This document shows positions 41,687-49,531 of a stretch of DNA of 64,000 bases, one piece after another. The translations under genes were made by a program, and so were the position numbers. The first letter of the stretch is position 1; every line of letters starts with the position of its first letter. The stretch is from Bradyrhizobium barranii subsp. apii (lineage in GTDB: Bacteria > Pseudomonadota > Alphaproteobacteria > Rhizobiales > Xanthobacteraceae), in contig NZ_CP096255.1 in the NCBI RefSeq assembly GCF_011516635.5, forward strand, positions 5,640,501 through 5,704,500. The letters are read 5' to 3'. The notes under the pieces were generated by a model. The model saw nothing but the letters and a program-made list of their open reading frames with translations, did not search any database and had not been told where the DNA came from.

Positions 41687-42469
41687 TTAGTCGTCCAGCT
41701 CCGGCGGCTCGAACCAGTTCGTCAGCGACAATCCGCCGTCGACGACGAAGGCTGCGCCGGTGACGTAACCCGAGAGCTTGTTCGACAGCACCGCAAGCGC
41801 CATCGGCGCGAGGTCCTTGGCCTCGCCGAGACGCCCGAGCGGAATGTGCTTCGCCAGCGAGGCGTCGGCAACGAACCCGCCCGCTGCGATCGCGCCGGGC
41901 ACCAGCGCGTTGACGCGGATGTCGTGACGCCCGAGCGTCTTCGCGAGTTCCTTCACCAGCATCGCCATCCCCGCCTTCGCCGTCGAATAATGCGGCAAGT
42001 TGCGCGGCGTGCCCGCGTGCAGCGAGGTGAGAAACAGGAACGAGCCGGGCCGTTTCGCCGCGATCAGCCGCTTTGCCAGCCCGCGCGCCAGATGGAATCC
42101 GGCATCGAGATTGACGGCATGCATCTCCTGCCAGGTCTTGCGGTCGACCGCGAACGCATGATCGGCCTCCCGCCGCGGCGGCGATGCGCTGTGCACGAAA
42201 TGCGAGACCTCGCCGAGCGCCTCTGCGGCGGCCAGCAGGGCATCGCAAGCGTCTGACCTGGCGAGATCGCCGACCCACGGCACCGCCAGTTCAGGCCTGC
42301 CGCTCGCGCTGATCGCCGCATTCACCCGTTCCAGGCTCATATCGGCGAAGACGGTCCGAACGCCTTCGCCGACCAGCGCCTGCGCAATCGCGCGGCCGAT
42401 GCCGTTGCCTGCGCCGGTGACGAGCGCCGTGTCGCGTGCGGGGTCGAACGGCGTGCTCAACAGGCTCAT
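41687..42469 (-). CDS. Short-chain dehydrogenase/reductase
   Basis: 260 residues. NAD(P)-binding TGAGNGIG near the start, SFLFLTSLHAGTP (active-site Ser region), YSTAKAGMAM (YxxxK catalytic pair) and ALVPGAIAAGGF. The C-terminal VTGAAFVVDGGLSLTNWFEP is the usual classical-SDR end. It reduces or oxidises an alcohol/carbonyl group of unknown substrate. Start at 42469; an upstream extension lacks support. Confidence 0.9.
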   Translation of the reverse strand: MSLLSTPFDPARDTALVTGAGNGIGRAIAQALVGEGVRTVFADMSLERVNAAISASGRPELAVPWVGDLARSDACDALLAAAEALGEVSHFVHSASPPRREADHAFAVDRKTWQEMHAVNLDAGFHLARGLAKRLIAAKRPGSFLFLTSLHAGTPRNLPHYSTAKAGMAMLVKELAKTLGRHDIRVNALVPGAIAAGGFVADASLAKHIPLGRLGEAKDLAPMALAVLSNKLSGYVTGAAFVVDGGLSLTNWFEPPELDD

Positions 42470-42598
42470 GTCGCTCTCCGTGGCCAGGACGGGGTGACGA
42501 TAGCGCACCGCACCGGGGAGCGACAAATACGTCCCGGCACCATTGCGGAGTGGCTTGCCGGACGCTAGCCTCCCAAAAAAACGGAGGAGATACCAAGG

Positions 42599-42988
42599 AT
42601 GCGCACCGGTTTCCTGATCGCAGGTCTGTTACTGCTCGCCGCGCCGGCCCAAGCGGCGGACCGTGCACGCTCGACCTATGTGACGATGGTCTTGCAGGCC
42701 TTCGCCGCCAAGGTGGAATGTCCGAACACCGATCTCGTCTATCAGGACCTCGTGCAGAAGGCGCAGCAGATGCAGCTGCCGGACGGCACCACCGAGAAGG
42801 TGCGCAAGGCGATCGCCTGGATGCACACCGGCGGCAAGATGGGCGAGAAGCAGGACGACGATTTGATGGCCGAGGTCGCGGTCGCGACGCAGGCGACCGA
42901 CATGGACCAGCGCCGCCTCGGCATGCCGGGCTGGTGCGAGGCCCAGAAGACCAACCTCGCCGGCCTGATCCGCAGCAAGGGCGGCTAG
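42599..42988 (+). CDS. Secreted hypothetical protein (129 aa)
   Basis: Start with GGAGG upstream. Signal peptide (FLIAGLLLLAAPAQAAD), then a mostly helical mature part with two cysteines (VECPNTDLVYQDLVQKAQQMQ, GMPGWCEAQKTNL) probably linked. No enzyme motif. It is divergent from the dehydrogenase gene, 129 bases apart. Function unknown. Confidence 0.75.
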   Translation: MRTGFLIAGLLLLAAPAQAADRARSTYVTMVLQAFAAKVECPNTDLVYQDLVQKAQQMQLPDGTTEKVRKAIAWMHTGGKMGEKQDDDLMAEVAVATQATDMDQRRLGMPGWCEAQKTNLAGLIRSKGG

Positions 42989-43096
42989 GCGCTCTCGCGG
43001 CGTTAAGCACACCGCGGCGGAACCGTCGCGGCGGCTAACTATCGTCATAATCCTCGACACCATGCGGCCTCTTCGAATTCGAACAGGAGAGCCCAC

Positions 43097-43345
43097 ATGC
43101 GGAGTATCCATTTCGTTTTCGCCGGCGCATTTGCGGCCGCCACGGTGCTGACCGCGCCCGCCCTGGCGAAGAACTCCGATGCCCAGAAAGGCGAGGAAAA
43201 ATCCACCTCGTCATCCTGCAGTGCTTACCAGCAGGCACCCGACGGCTCGTGGGAACCGCTGCCCTGCAAAGAGACAGGCGAGCGTCCCCAGCCGCAGACA
43301 CAAAATCGCACTACGCAGCCGGGCGCCGACCGCGGGGAGCGCTGA
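43097..43345 (+). CDS. Small secreted protein (82 aa)
   Basis: ATG behind AGGAG. Signal peptide (FVFAGAFAAATVLTAPALA) and a polar, disordered mature part (NSDAQKGEEKSTSSSCSAYQQAPDGSWEPLPCKE), with two cysteines and a Gln/Arg/Thr-rich tail. This SSSCSAYQQAPDGSW(E)PLPC pattern recurs in small rhizobial exported proteins, but I cannot name a function. Confidence 0.72.
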   Translation: MRSIHFVFAGAFAAATVLTAPALAKNSDAQKGEEKSTSSSCSAYQQAPDGSWEPLPCKETGERPQPQTQNRTTQPGADRGER

Positions 43346-43361
43346 GCGCGCTGGCCGCGGA

Positions 43362-43547
43362 TCAGCTCTGGTGCGGGCCGCGGATGATCTTCATGGCGTC
43401 CTCGATGTGACGCCACTCCTTGGCCTCATCGGCCTCGCCGCGGCCCTCACAGGCCTGCGCCTGCTCGGCGGCCTTCGCAATCGCAGCGAAACCATGTTTT
43501 TCCAGCATCTGGCGCGCGATGGTGTGGACCTGGATCTCGGATATCAT
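43362..43547 (-). CDS. Small hypothetical protein (61 aa)
   Basis: ATG at 43547 with AGGAG 7 bases upstream. 61 residues, helical and soluble: MISEIQVHTIARQMLEKHGFAAIAKAAEQAQACEGRGEADEAKEWRHIEDAMKII. No signal peptide. Short proteins of this type are widespread in rhizobia. The function is unknown. It is convergent with the preceding secreted protein gene. Confidence 0.7.
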   Translation of the reverse strand: MISEIQVHTIARQMLEKHGFAAIAKAAEQAQACEGRGEADEAKEWRHIEDAMKIIRGPHQS

Positions 43548-43687
43548 GGGCGCTCTCCTGTTCAGGAAACCGCAGCGCCTGGCTTGGCGCTCCGCGGCCT
43601 CTGACAACGATTTCGCCGCAGGTCCCGTTCCGCCCACGACCGATCACATCGGCAGGCCTGGAATTTGACGTGACGAGCAAGCAAGAC

Positions 43688-43720
43688 AAAGGCGGTCCGC
43701 TATGCCCAGCGGACCGCCTT
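43688..43720 (-). terminator. Terminator of the minCDE operon
   Basis: AAGGCGGTCCGC and GCGGACCGCCTT make a 12-bp perfect stem with an 8-base loop, 40 bases past the minE stop on the minus strand. TTTGTCTT follows. Confidence 0.82.
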
Positions 43721-43759
43721 CTCACCCACCCCAAATTTGCAGTGTACCGGCCAGATCCC

Positions 43760-44041
43760 CTACCCGACCGCCGCGCGCTTGCGCTCCAAATCGTTCGGCA
43801 CCTCGATATCGACCTCCAGGGTCGATACCTCGTCGCCGCGCTCGAGCCGGACGATGACCTTGGTCGGGTCCAGCGTGACGTGCCTGGACACGACAGCAAG
43901 AATTTCCTCGCGCAGCACGCCGAGCAGATCGGGCTGGCCGCGCAATCCGCGTTCATGGGCAAGCAGGATCTGCAATCGCTCGCGAGCGACCGGGGCAGAG
44001 GCCTTCTTGCCGCGGAGAAGCCGAAGCAGACCCATGCTCAT
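43760..44041 (-). CDS. minE: Cell division topological specificity factor MinE
   Basis: 93 residues. N-terminal membrane-targeting/anti-MinCD helix (MGLLRLLRGKKASAPVARERLQILLAHER), then the dimerisation beta-alpha-beta domain (LREEILAVVSRHVTLDPTKVIVRLERGDEVSTLEVDIEVP). It stimulates MinD ATPase and drives pole-to-pole oscillation, so that MinC blocks FtsZ rings away from midcell. The ATG overlaps the minD stop by 4 bases (ATGA). Confidence 0.95.
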   Translation of the reverse strand: MSMGLLRLLRGKKASAPVARERLQILLAHERGLRGQPDLLGVLREEILAVVSRHVTLDPTKVIVRLERGDEVSTLEVDIEVPNDLERKRAAVG

Positions 44042-44853
44042 GCAGCCCTCCGTCGCAGCAGACGATCCATGAAGCGCCTGCGCTCGGCCGGAACCTGCAT
44101 CGCCACGGTGTCGCCGCACAGCCGCCGCGCCGCGTCGATATAGGCCCGTGCGGGTGCACCGTCCACGTTCGACAGCGTCACCGGCGTGCCGACATTGGAG
44201 GCCTTCAACACGTCCTGGCTCTCGGGGATGATGCCGAGCAAGGGCGTTGCGAGGATTTCGAGGATGTCGTCGATGGTCAGCATCTCGCCGCGCGCGGCGC
44301 GCGAGGCATCGTAGCGGGTGATGAGAATGTGCTTCTGGACGTGCTCGCCCTTCTCGGCCCGCACCGTCTTGGAATCGAGCATGCCGATGATGCGGTCGGA
44401 ATCGCGCACCGAGGAGACTTCCGGATTGGTGACGATCACGGCTTCATCCGCAAAGCGCATCGCCATGGAGGCGCCGCGCTCGATGCCGGCCGGGCTGTCG
44501 CAGATCACCCAGTCGAAGCGGTCGCGCAAATCGTCGATGACCTTGCCGACGCCCTCTTCCGTCAACGCGTCCTTGTCGCGGGTTTGCGAGGCCGGCAGCA
44601 GCCAGAGATTCTCCAGCCGCTTGTCGCGGATCAGCGCCTGCGGCAGCTTTGCGACACCCTGCACCACGTTGATGAGATCGAACACGACGCGGCGTTCGGC
44701 GCCCATGACGAGGTCGAGGTTGCGCAGGCCGACGTCGAAATCGACGACGACGACCTTGTCGCCGCGTTGCGCCAGCGCAGCCCCCAACGCGGCGGTCGTC
44801 GTGGTCTTGCCGACCCCGCCCTTGCCTGATGTCACGACCAGTACCTTACTCAT
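44038..44853 (-). CDS. minD: Septum site-determining ATPase MinD
   Basis: 271 residues. Deviant Walker A KGGVGKTTTTAALGAALA near the start, switch I DFDVGLRNLDLVMG, Walker B/switch II VICDSPAGIERGA, and a C-terminal amphipathic membrane-targeting helix (RRRFMDRLLRR). It binds membrane as an ATP dimer, recruits MinC and is released by MinE. It lies between minC (22-base gap) and minE (overlap), in the usual order. Confidence 0.96.
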   Translation of the reverse strand: MSKVLVVTSGKGGVGKTTTTAALGAALAQRGDKVVVVDFDVGLRNLDLVMGAERRVVFDLINVVQGVAKLPQALIRDKRLENLWLLPASQTRDKDALTEEGVGKVIDDLRDRFDWVICDSPAGIERGASMAMRFADEAVIVTNPEVSSVRDSDRIIGMLDSKTVRAEKGEHVQKHILITRYDASRAARGEMLTIDDILEILATPLLGIIPESQDVLKASNVGTPVTLSNVDGAPARAYIDAARRLCGDTVAMQVPAERRRFMDRLLRRRAA

Positions 44854-44874
44854 CTGAAATGTCTCCTTTGCTGG

Positions 44875-45573
44875 TCAGTTCAGTGCTGTAATTCGCATGG
44901 TATTCCCCTGCAGCCAGGCCTGCGCCGGCTTGCCGCGCAAAGCGGCGTCGATGTCGTCCGCAGTCTGGTAAAATCCATCAATTGCAAGCAGTTCAGCCTC
45001 GATCTTCTGACAATAGATGCGGGCGCTCGTGTGCCCATTGACCCCCGCCATGGCACGGCCGCGGAGCGCGCCGTAGATGTGGATGGAACCGCCGGCGACG
45101 ACTTCGGCGCCGGAGCCGACCGAGCCCAGAATGGTGACGTCGCCCTCCGGGAAGATCACGGTCTGGCCCGAGCGCACCGGGCTATCGAGCAGGAGCGAGG
45201 TCGGCTTGGTTACGGCCTTCGCCTCGGCCTTCTTCGGCGCGCTCGGCTCGACCACGCAGCTGCGCCCTCCCGAGAGCAGCGGCGGCATGGTCGGCGTCAG
45301 CCGGCCCTCCTCCACCCCCTCGATCCCGAGCACCCGGATGTTGCGATCCTGGAGGCTCGTGAGCAGATGGGCGATGCCGGACTGGCTGAGATCGACCGAG
45401 GACAGATCGATCACCACGGGCCGGCCGGCGAAGAAACCCGGCGAGCGCGCAATCGTGGCGTCGATCTCCTGCAGCCAGTCCTGGATCGGAACCGTCGGCA
45501 CGAACACGAAGGCCACGTAGGAGCGCCCGCGCAGGCGAACCATTTGGCGTTGGACTTTTGCTGCAGCCTCCAT
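44875..45573 (-). CDS. minC: Septum site-determining protein MinC
   Basis: 232 residues. N-terminal FtsZ-inhibiting domain (RLRGRSYVAFVFVPTVPIQDWLQEIDATIARSPGFF), a linker, and the C-terminal beta-helix dimer/MinD-binding domain (SGQTVIFPEGDVTILGSVGSGAEVVAGGSIHIYGALRGRAMAGV). It inhibits FtsZ polymers near the poles. First gene of the minCDE transcript. Confidence 0.95.
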   Translation of the reverse strand: MEAAAKVQRQMVRLRGRSYVAFVFVPTVPIQDWLQEIDATIARSPGFFAGRPVVIDLSSVDLSQSGIAHLLTSLQDRNIRVLGIEGVEEGRLTPTMPPLLSGGRSCVVEPSAPKKAEAKAVTKPTSLLLDSPVRSGQTVIFPEGDVTILGSVGSGAEVVAGGSIHIYGALRGRAMAGVNGHTSARIYCQKIEAELLAIDGFYQTADDIDAALRGKPAQAWLQGNTMRITALN

Positions 45574-45721
45574 AGCGGCCGACTCGATCCCTGTTATTGA
45601 ATGGTTAACGATGCGGCGGATTTGGTTAACGGCGGGTTAATTTATCCTTGGGCACGTGGGGGTGTGGACGGGCTGGGCCTGCGGAAGGGCTTGGGCGAGC
45701 GCTTCCGCGCAACACACCGCT

Positions 45722-45824
45722 GTCATGCCCCGGCTTGACCGGGGCATCCAGTACGCCGCGGCTTATCCGCATCATGGCACGGCCTCTGGAATACTGGATC
45801 GCCCGCCTACGCGGGCGATGACAC
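45722..45824. repeat. Interspersed GTCATGCCCCGGCTTGACCGGGGCATCC element
   Basis: Left hairpin CCCCGGCTTGACCGGGG, right hairpin CGCCCGCCTACGCGGGCG, ending in GATGAC. Elements of this type are spread in many alphaproteobacteria and look like small non-autonomous mobile sequences. Nothing else is seen in 45574-45943 apart from the minC promoter side. Confidence 0.7.
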
Positions 45825-45943
45825 TGAGAATGTCGAGACAGTGGGCCCTCACGCCGTCCATTTTGATCGCGGGACCGATCATCCGGATTGACACGGTCAT
45901 GGCATCTGGCTTCGATCCGCCTCCCCCGTGGACGGAGCCGATC

Positions 45944-46765
45944 ATGTCAATTCAGTCTTCCATCAGGCGCAAGACCGCGCCGGACATCCGTGCACGCAAG
46001 CGGGGCGAACCGATCGTGATGCTGACGTCCTATCACGCGCATACGGCCGCACTGGTGGATCGGCATTGCGATGTCATTCTGGTCGGCGATTCCCTTGGCA
46101 ACGTCATGCACGGCTTCGAGACGACGGTGCCTGTTACGCTCGATATGATGATCCTCCAGGGCGCCGCGGTGATGCGCGGCTCGAAGCAGGCGCTGGTCGT
46201 GGTCGATATGCCGTTCGGATCGTATGAAGCCTCCAGGGAGCAGGCGTTCGACTCCGCAGTACGGATATTGAAGGAAACGCAATGCGGCGCGGTGAAGCTT
46301 GAAGGCGGCGTTCGCATGGCGGAGACGATCGCATTCCTGTCCGGGCGCGGCATCCCGGTGATGGGTCATATTGGCCTCACGCCGCAATCCATCAACACGC
46401 TCGGTTCGTTTCGTGCCCAGGGGCGCAACGAGGTGGACTGGGGCCCGATCGAGGACGATGCGAAGGCCGTCGCCGATGCCGGTGCATTCTCGGTCGTCGT
46501 CGAAGCCGTGGCCGAACCGTTGGCGCGCAGGATTACCGAGACGATTGCGATCCCCACCATAGGCATCGGCGCGAGCGCTGCCTGCGACGGTCAGGTGCTC
46601 GTGCTCGAGGACATGCTCGGGCTGTCGCCACGAACCCCGAAATTCGTCCGGCGCTACGGCAATCTTGGTCCAGCCATCGAAGCGGCGATCGAAGGGTATG
46701 CCGCCGACGTGCGGTCACGCGCATTTCCCGGGCCCGAACACGTCTACGAGATGAAGAAGAGCTGA
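45944..46765 (+). CDS. panB: 3-methyl-2-oxobutanoate hydroxymethyltransferase
   Basis: 273 residues. Metal/substrate motifs: MLTSYHAHTAALVDRHCDVILVGDSLGNVMHGFETTVPVTLDMM, VVVDMPFGSYEAS, AVKLEGGVRMAE, and MGHIGLTPQSINTLGSFRAQG, with the FVEAV-like VVEAV and IGIGASAACDGQVLVLEDMLGL further on. It adds a hydroxymethyl group from methylenetetrahydrofolate to 2-oxoisovalerate, the first step towards pantothenate and CoA. panC is not next to it. The ATG has GGAG upstream; an open extension to 45656 runs through the repeat and is not coding. Confidence 0.94.
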   Translation: MSIQSSIRRKTAPDIRARKRGEPIVMLTSYHAHTAALVDRHCDVILVGDSLGNVMHGFETTVPVTLDMMILQGAAVMRGSKQALVVVDMPFGSYEASREQAFDSAVRILKETQCGAVKLEGGVRMAETIAFLSGRGIPVMGHIGLTPQSINTLGSFRAQGRNEVDWGPIEDDAKAVADAGAFSVVVEAVAEPLARRITETIAIPTIGIGASAACDGQVLVLEDMLGLSPRTPKFVRRYGNLGPAIEAAIEGYAADVRSRAFPGPEHVYEMKKS

Positions 46766-46775
46766 GGATAGCACC

Positions 46776-46862
46776 GTAGCCCGGATGGAGCGCAGCGAAA
46801 TCCGGGACAGCGCATCCTCAGCGGCAGGTTTCCCGGATTGCGCTTCGCTCCATCCGGGCTAC
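46776..46862. repeat. GTAGCCCGGATGGAGCG repeat
   Basis: GTAGCCCGGATGGAGCGCAGCG at the left and CGCTTCGCTCCATCCGGGCTAC at the right form an extended palindrome just after panB. Confidence 0.75.
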
Positions 46863-46883
46863 AAGCGGAAGCGTACGGGTGCC

Positions 46884-47900
46884 CTACTTCTTCACCTTGC
46901 TGGCATCCATCTTGACGGCGGGATCCAGCATCTTCGTCGTGAACGCCGTCGACACGTCGAACGGTTTCTCCATTCCGAGATAGGTCTGGACCAGCTCATA
47001 GTCCTTCTTCATCCGCTCGCCGTCGATCCAGCCGAGACCCTTGGTGGTCGTGAACTCGTCGGTCATCAAATACTTGATGCGCTCCCACTGGCGTTCCTGG
47101 TTCTCCTTGTCGAGACCGGAGACCTGGTCGAGCAGCGCCTTCAGGCACGGCGTGACGTCGGCGACGCAGGCCGCAAAGGCCTTCTGCGAGATGCGCACGA
47201 ATTCCTCGACTAGCTTGGGATTCTTCTGCAGATAGGCGCCGTTGACGATCAGCGAATTGCCGTAGGGGTTGAGCCCGATGTCCTTCCAGTTGACGAAGCC
47301 GAGATCGGGCCCGAACTCGATCACCTTGAGATCGTGCTCGTTGTAGAAGTCGCTGATGATGTCGACGGTATGGCTCTTCAGCGCGGCGATCTTCGCGGTC
47401 GGCCCGATATTGACGAAGCTGACGGCATCAGGCGCGATGCCTGCGGCCTTGGCAAAAGCCGGCCACATCACGCGCGAGGCGTCGCCGGGCGGGTTGCCGA
47501 TCTTGTGGCTCGGAAAATCCTTGACGCCATTCACGCCGTAGCTCTTCAGCCAATAAAACGTCTGGCCGGTGTTGGCGTAGATGCTCATCAGCGCGACGTC
47601 ATCGGCGCCCTTGCTCTTGGCGACCAGCATGGTGGCGAGATCGGCGATGCCGAACGGCGAGCCGCCGGAGCCGACCTTGGCGGCGGAGACGCCGGAGCCC
47701 TTGCCGACCTCGATGGTGAGGTCGATGCCGGCCTTCTCGTACCAGCCCTGCGCCTTGGCGTAATAGAACGGCGAATGGTCGGCCGTCGGCGTCCAGTTCA
47801 GGATCAGGTTGACCGCCTCGCCCGCGCTCGCCGGCACCGCCGGCACGCCGAGCATCAGGGCCAAGGCCAAAGCCGAGCCCGCAGCCTGCAAACGCTTCAT
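46884..47900 (-). CDS. ABC transporter substrate-binding protein, NMT1/THI5-like
   Basis: 338 residues from the ATG at 47900 behind GAGGAGGG. Signal peptide (AAGSALALALMLGVPAVPASA), then the NMT1/SsuA-type fold: LILNWTPTADHSPFYYAKAQGWYEKAGIDLTIEVGKGSG, GIADLATMLVAKSKG, IGNPPGDASRVMWPAFAKAAGI. Relatives bind thiamine precursors, sulfonates, nitrate or riboflavin. It is divergent from a TetR gene that begins a gene set encoding the matching permease and ATPase. The substrate is unknown. Confidence 0.9.
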   Translation of the reverse strand: MKRLQAAGSALALALMLGVPAVPASAGEAVNLILNWTPTADHSPFYYAKAQGWYEKAGIDLTIEVGKGSGVSAAKVGSGGSPFGIADLATMLVAKSKGADDVALMSIYANTGQTFYWLKSYGVNGVKDFPSHKIGNPPGDASRVMWPAFAKAAGIAPDAVSFVNIGPTAKIAALKSHTVDIISDFYNEHDLKVIEFGPDLGFVNWKDIGLNPYGNSLIVNGAYLQKNPKLVEEFVRISQKAFAACVADVTPCLKALLDQVSGLDKENQERQWERIKYLMTDEFTTTKGLGWIDGERMKKDYELVQTYLGMEKPFDVSTAFTTKMLDPAVKMDASKVKK

Positions 47901-47957
47901 CGCATCCCTCCTCATTGCCGCGACCCGGCTTGTCGCTCTCCCCATGTGAGGATACCA

Positions 47958-48647
47958 ATGCAACAAGCCGCCCTCGACTTGTCAACTGTCTGGTTGGAAA
48001 TGCCCGCAAAACGTTCAGGCGACACCGTGCCGCAGCGGCGCGATCCCGTCGCCACCCGCAAGAAGCTGCTCACCGCGGCGCGCCTGGAGTTCGCCCGGCA
48101 CGGCTTTGCCGGCGCCCGCGTCGACGAGATCGCGGAGCGCGCCGGCGTCAACAAGCAGCTCGTCTACCACTACTTCGGCGACAAGGACGCGCTCTATCTC
48201 GCTGTGCTCGAATGGGTCTACGCCGACATCCGCGAGCAGGAGCGCCAGCTCAACCTCGAAGGCCTGCCGCCGGAAAAGGCGATCCGGAAGCTGATCGAGG
48301 CCTCGTTCGATTACCTCGCAACAAACCCCGATTTTATCGTGCTCCTGAACGACGAGAACCGCGGTGGCGCCCGCCACGTCCGGGGCTCGACCCGGCTGGA
48401 GGCGATGCATTCGCCGCTGGTGAAGAGCGTCTCCCACATCCTCCACGAGGGCGTTCGCACCGGCGTGTTCCGCAAGGGGATCGATCCGATCCAGCTCTAT
48501 ATCTCCATCGCCGGCCTCAGCTATTTCTATCTCTCCAACACGCCGACGCTGTCGGCGATCTTCGGCAAGGACCTGTCGAGCCGGGCGGCAAGGCGCGCCC
48601 GCCGCAGGCATGTCGTGGACCTCTTGCTGCATTCGCTCCGGCCCTAA
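47958..48647 (+). CDS. TetR-family regulator of the uptake/catabolic cluster
   Basis: 229 residues from the ATG at 47958 (GAGG upstream); the in-frame ATG at 48000 is a serious alternative because an operator-like site lies between the two. The helix-turn-helix TRKKLLTAARLEFARHGFAGARVDEIAERAGVNKQLVYHYFGDKDALYLAVLE is followed by a TetR_C_6/RutR-like helical domain (LATNPDFIVLLNDENRGGARHVRGS, LYISIAGLSYFYLSNTPTLSAIF). RutR-type proteins sense pyrimidine-related or other small ligands. It probably controls both the divergent binding-protein gene and the genes downstream. Confidence 0.88.
   Translation: MQQAALDLSTVWLEMPAKRSGDTVPQRRDPVATRKKLLTAARLEFARHGFAGARVDEIAERAGVNKQLVYHYFGDKDALYLAVLEWVYADIREQERQLNLEGLPPEKAIRKLIEASFDYLATNPDFIVLLNDENRGGARHVRGSTRLEAMHSPLVKSVSHILHEGVRTGVFRKGIDPIQLYISIAGLSYFYLSNTPTLSAIFGKDLSSRAARRARRRHVVDLLLHSLRP
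47982..47997. promoter_or_regulatory. Operator-like site 1 beside the TetR start
   Basis: TCAAC-TGTCT-GGTTGG, imperfect dyad. It matches the site at 48648-48663 at 12 of 16 positions, with the CTGGTTG half shared. Confidence 0.5.
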
Positions 48648-48663
48648 TCAACCAACTGGTTGA
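48648..48663. promoter_or_regulatory. Operator-like site 2 upstream of the permease
   Basis: TCAACC-AACT-GGTTGA, a perfect 6-bp inverted repeat. It starts directly after the TetR stop codon and lies 68 bases before the permease start. It is the best candidate site for the TetR protein. Confidence 0.6.
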
Positions 48664-48730
48664 AACTTTCCGCAAGGCCGGTTAGGCTGACGAACAGCGG
48701 CAAGGTGGCCGCAGTGACAGGGAGCAACCG

Positions 48731-49501
48731 GTGACCGGAGACGGCGCACGCACCTCGCGCAGCTTTGCGATCATCCTGATCGTGCATCTCGCCGTGCTCG
48801 TGCTCTGGCAGGTCGCGGTCGATGCCTTCCACGTGCCGAAATTCATCCTGCCCTCCCCGCTCGCGACGGTGCAGACGCTGGGCACCGCGAGCTATGCCTG
48901 GGGCGCCAACACGCTGGTCACGGCGATCGAGATCCTCGGCGGCTTCGCGCTCGGCGCGTTCGTCGGCGTCGCGCTGGCCGTGATCTTCAGCTGGGCACCG
49001 CTGCTGAGCCTCGTGCTGCTGCCGCTGTTCGTGACGATGAACATGATCCCGAAGGTCGCGCTCGGCCCGCTCTTCATCGTCTGGTTCTCCTACGGCATCG
49101 TGCCGAACATTTTGATCGCCTTCAGCATCTGCTTCTTCCCGATCCTCATGACCACCGCGCGCGGCCTGCGCGAGGTCGAGCCGGACCTGCTCGACCTCGT
49201 CAAATCGCTGCGGGGCTCGCGCTGGACGCTGTTCCGCAAGATCCAGTTGCCGGGATCGCTGCCTTACGTGTTCTCCGGCATGAAGGTCGGCGCCATCCTC
49301 GCGGTGGCCGGCGCCATCGTCGGCGAGTTCATCGCCTCCGAGCGCGGGCTCGGCTATCTCATGATCCAGGTTCAGTCGTCGCTCGACACGCCCGCGATGG
49401 TGATGGCCGTCGTGCTGCTGACCCTGCTCGGCGTCGCTCTCTACGGCCTGGTCCTCGCCCTCGAACGCAGGTTCGTGGTCGGCGATGCCAGGCAAACTTG
49501 A
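48731..49501 (+). CDS. ABC transporter permease (SsuC/TauC type)
   Basis: 256 residues from a GTG. About six membrane spans; the ATPase-contact EAA loop reads LRGSRWTLFRKIQLPGSLPYVFSGMKVGAILAVAGAIVGEFI, typical of nitrate/sulfonate/taurine-type permeases. It forms the channel for the divergent NMT1-like binding protein with the ATPase at 52436. First gene after the TetR regulator. Confidence 0.92.
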   Translation: MTGDGARTSRSFAIILIVHLAVLVLWQVAVDAFHVPKFILPSPLATVQTLGTASYAWGANTLVTAIEILGGFALGAFVGVALAVIFSWAPLLSLVLLPLFVTMNMIPKVALGPLFIVWFSYGIVPNILIAFSICFFPILMTTARGLREVEPDLLDLVKSLRGSRWTLFRKIQLPGSLPYVFSGMKVGAILAVAGAIVGEFIASERGLGYLMIQVQSSLDTPAMVMAVVLLTLLGVALYGLVLALERRFVVGDARQT

Positions 49502-49531
49502 AACGGCAGAACTAACGACAAGGACCGATCC

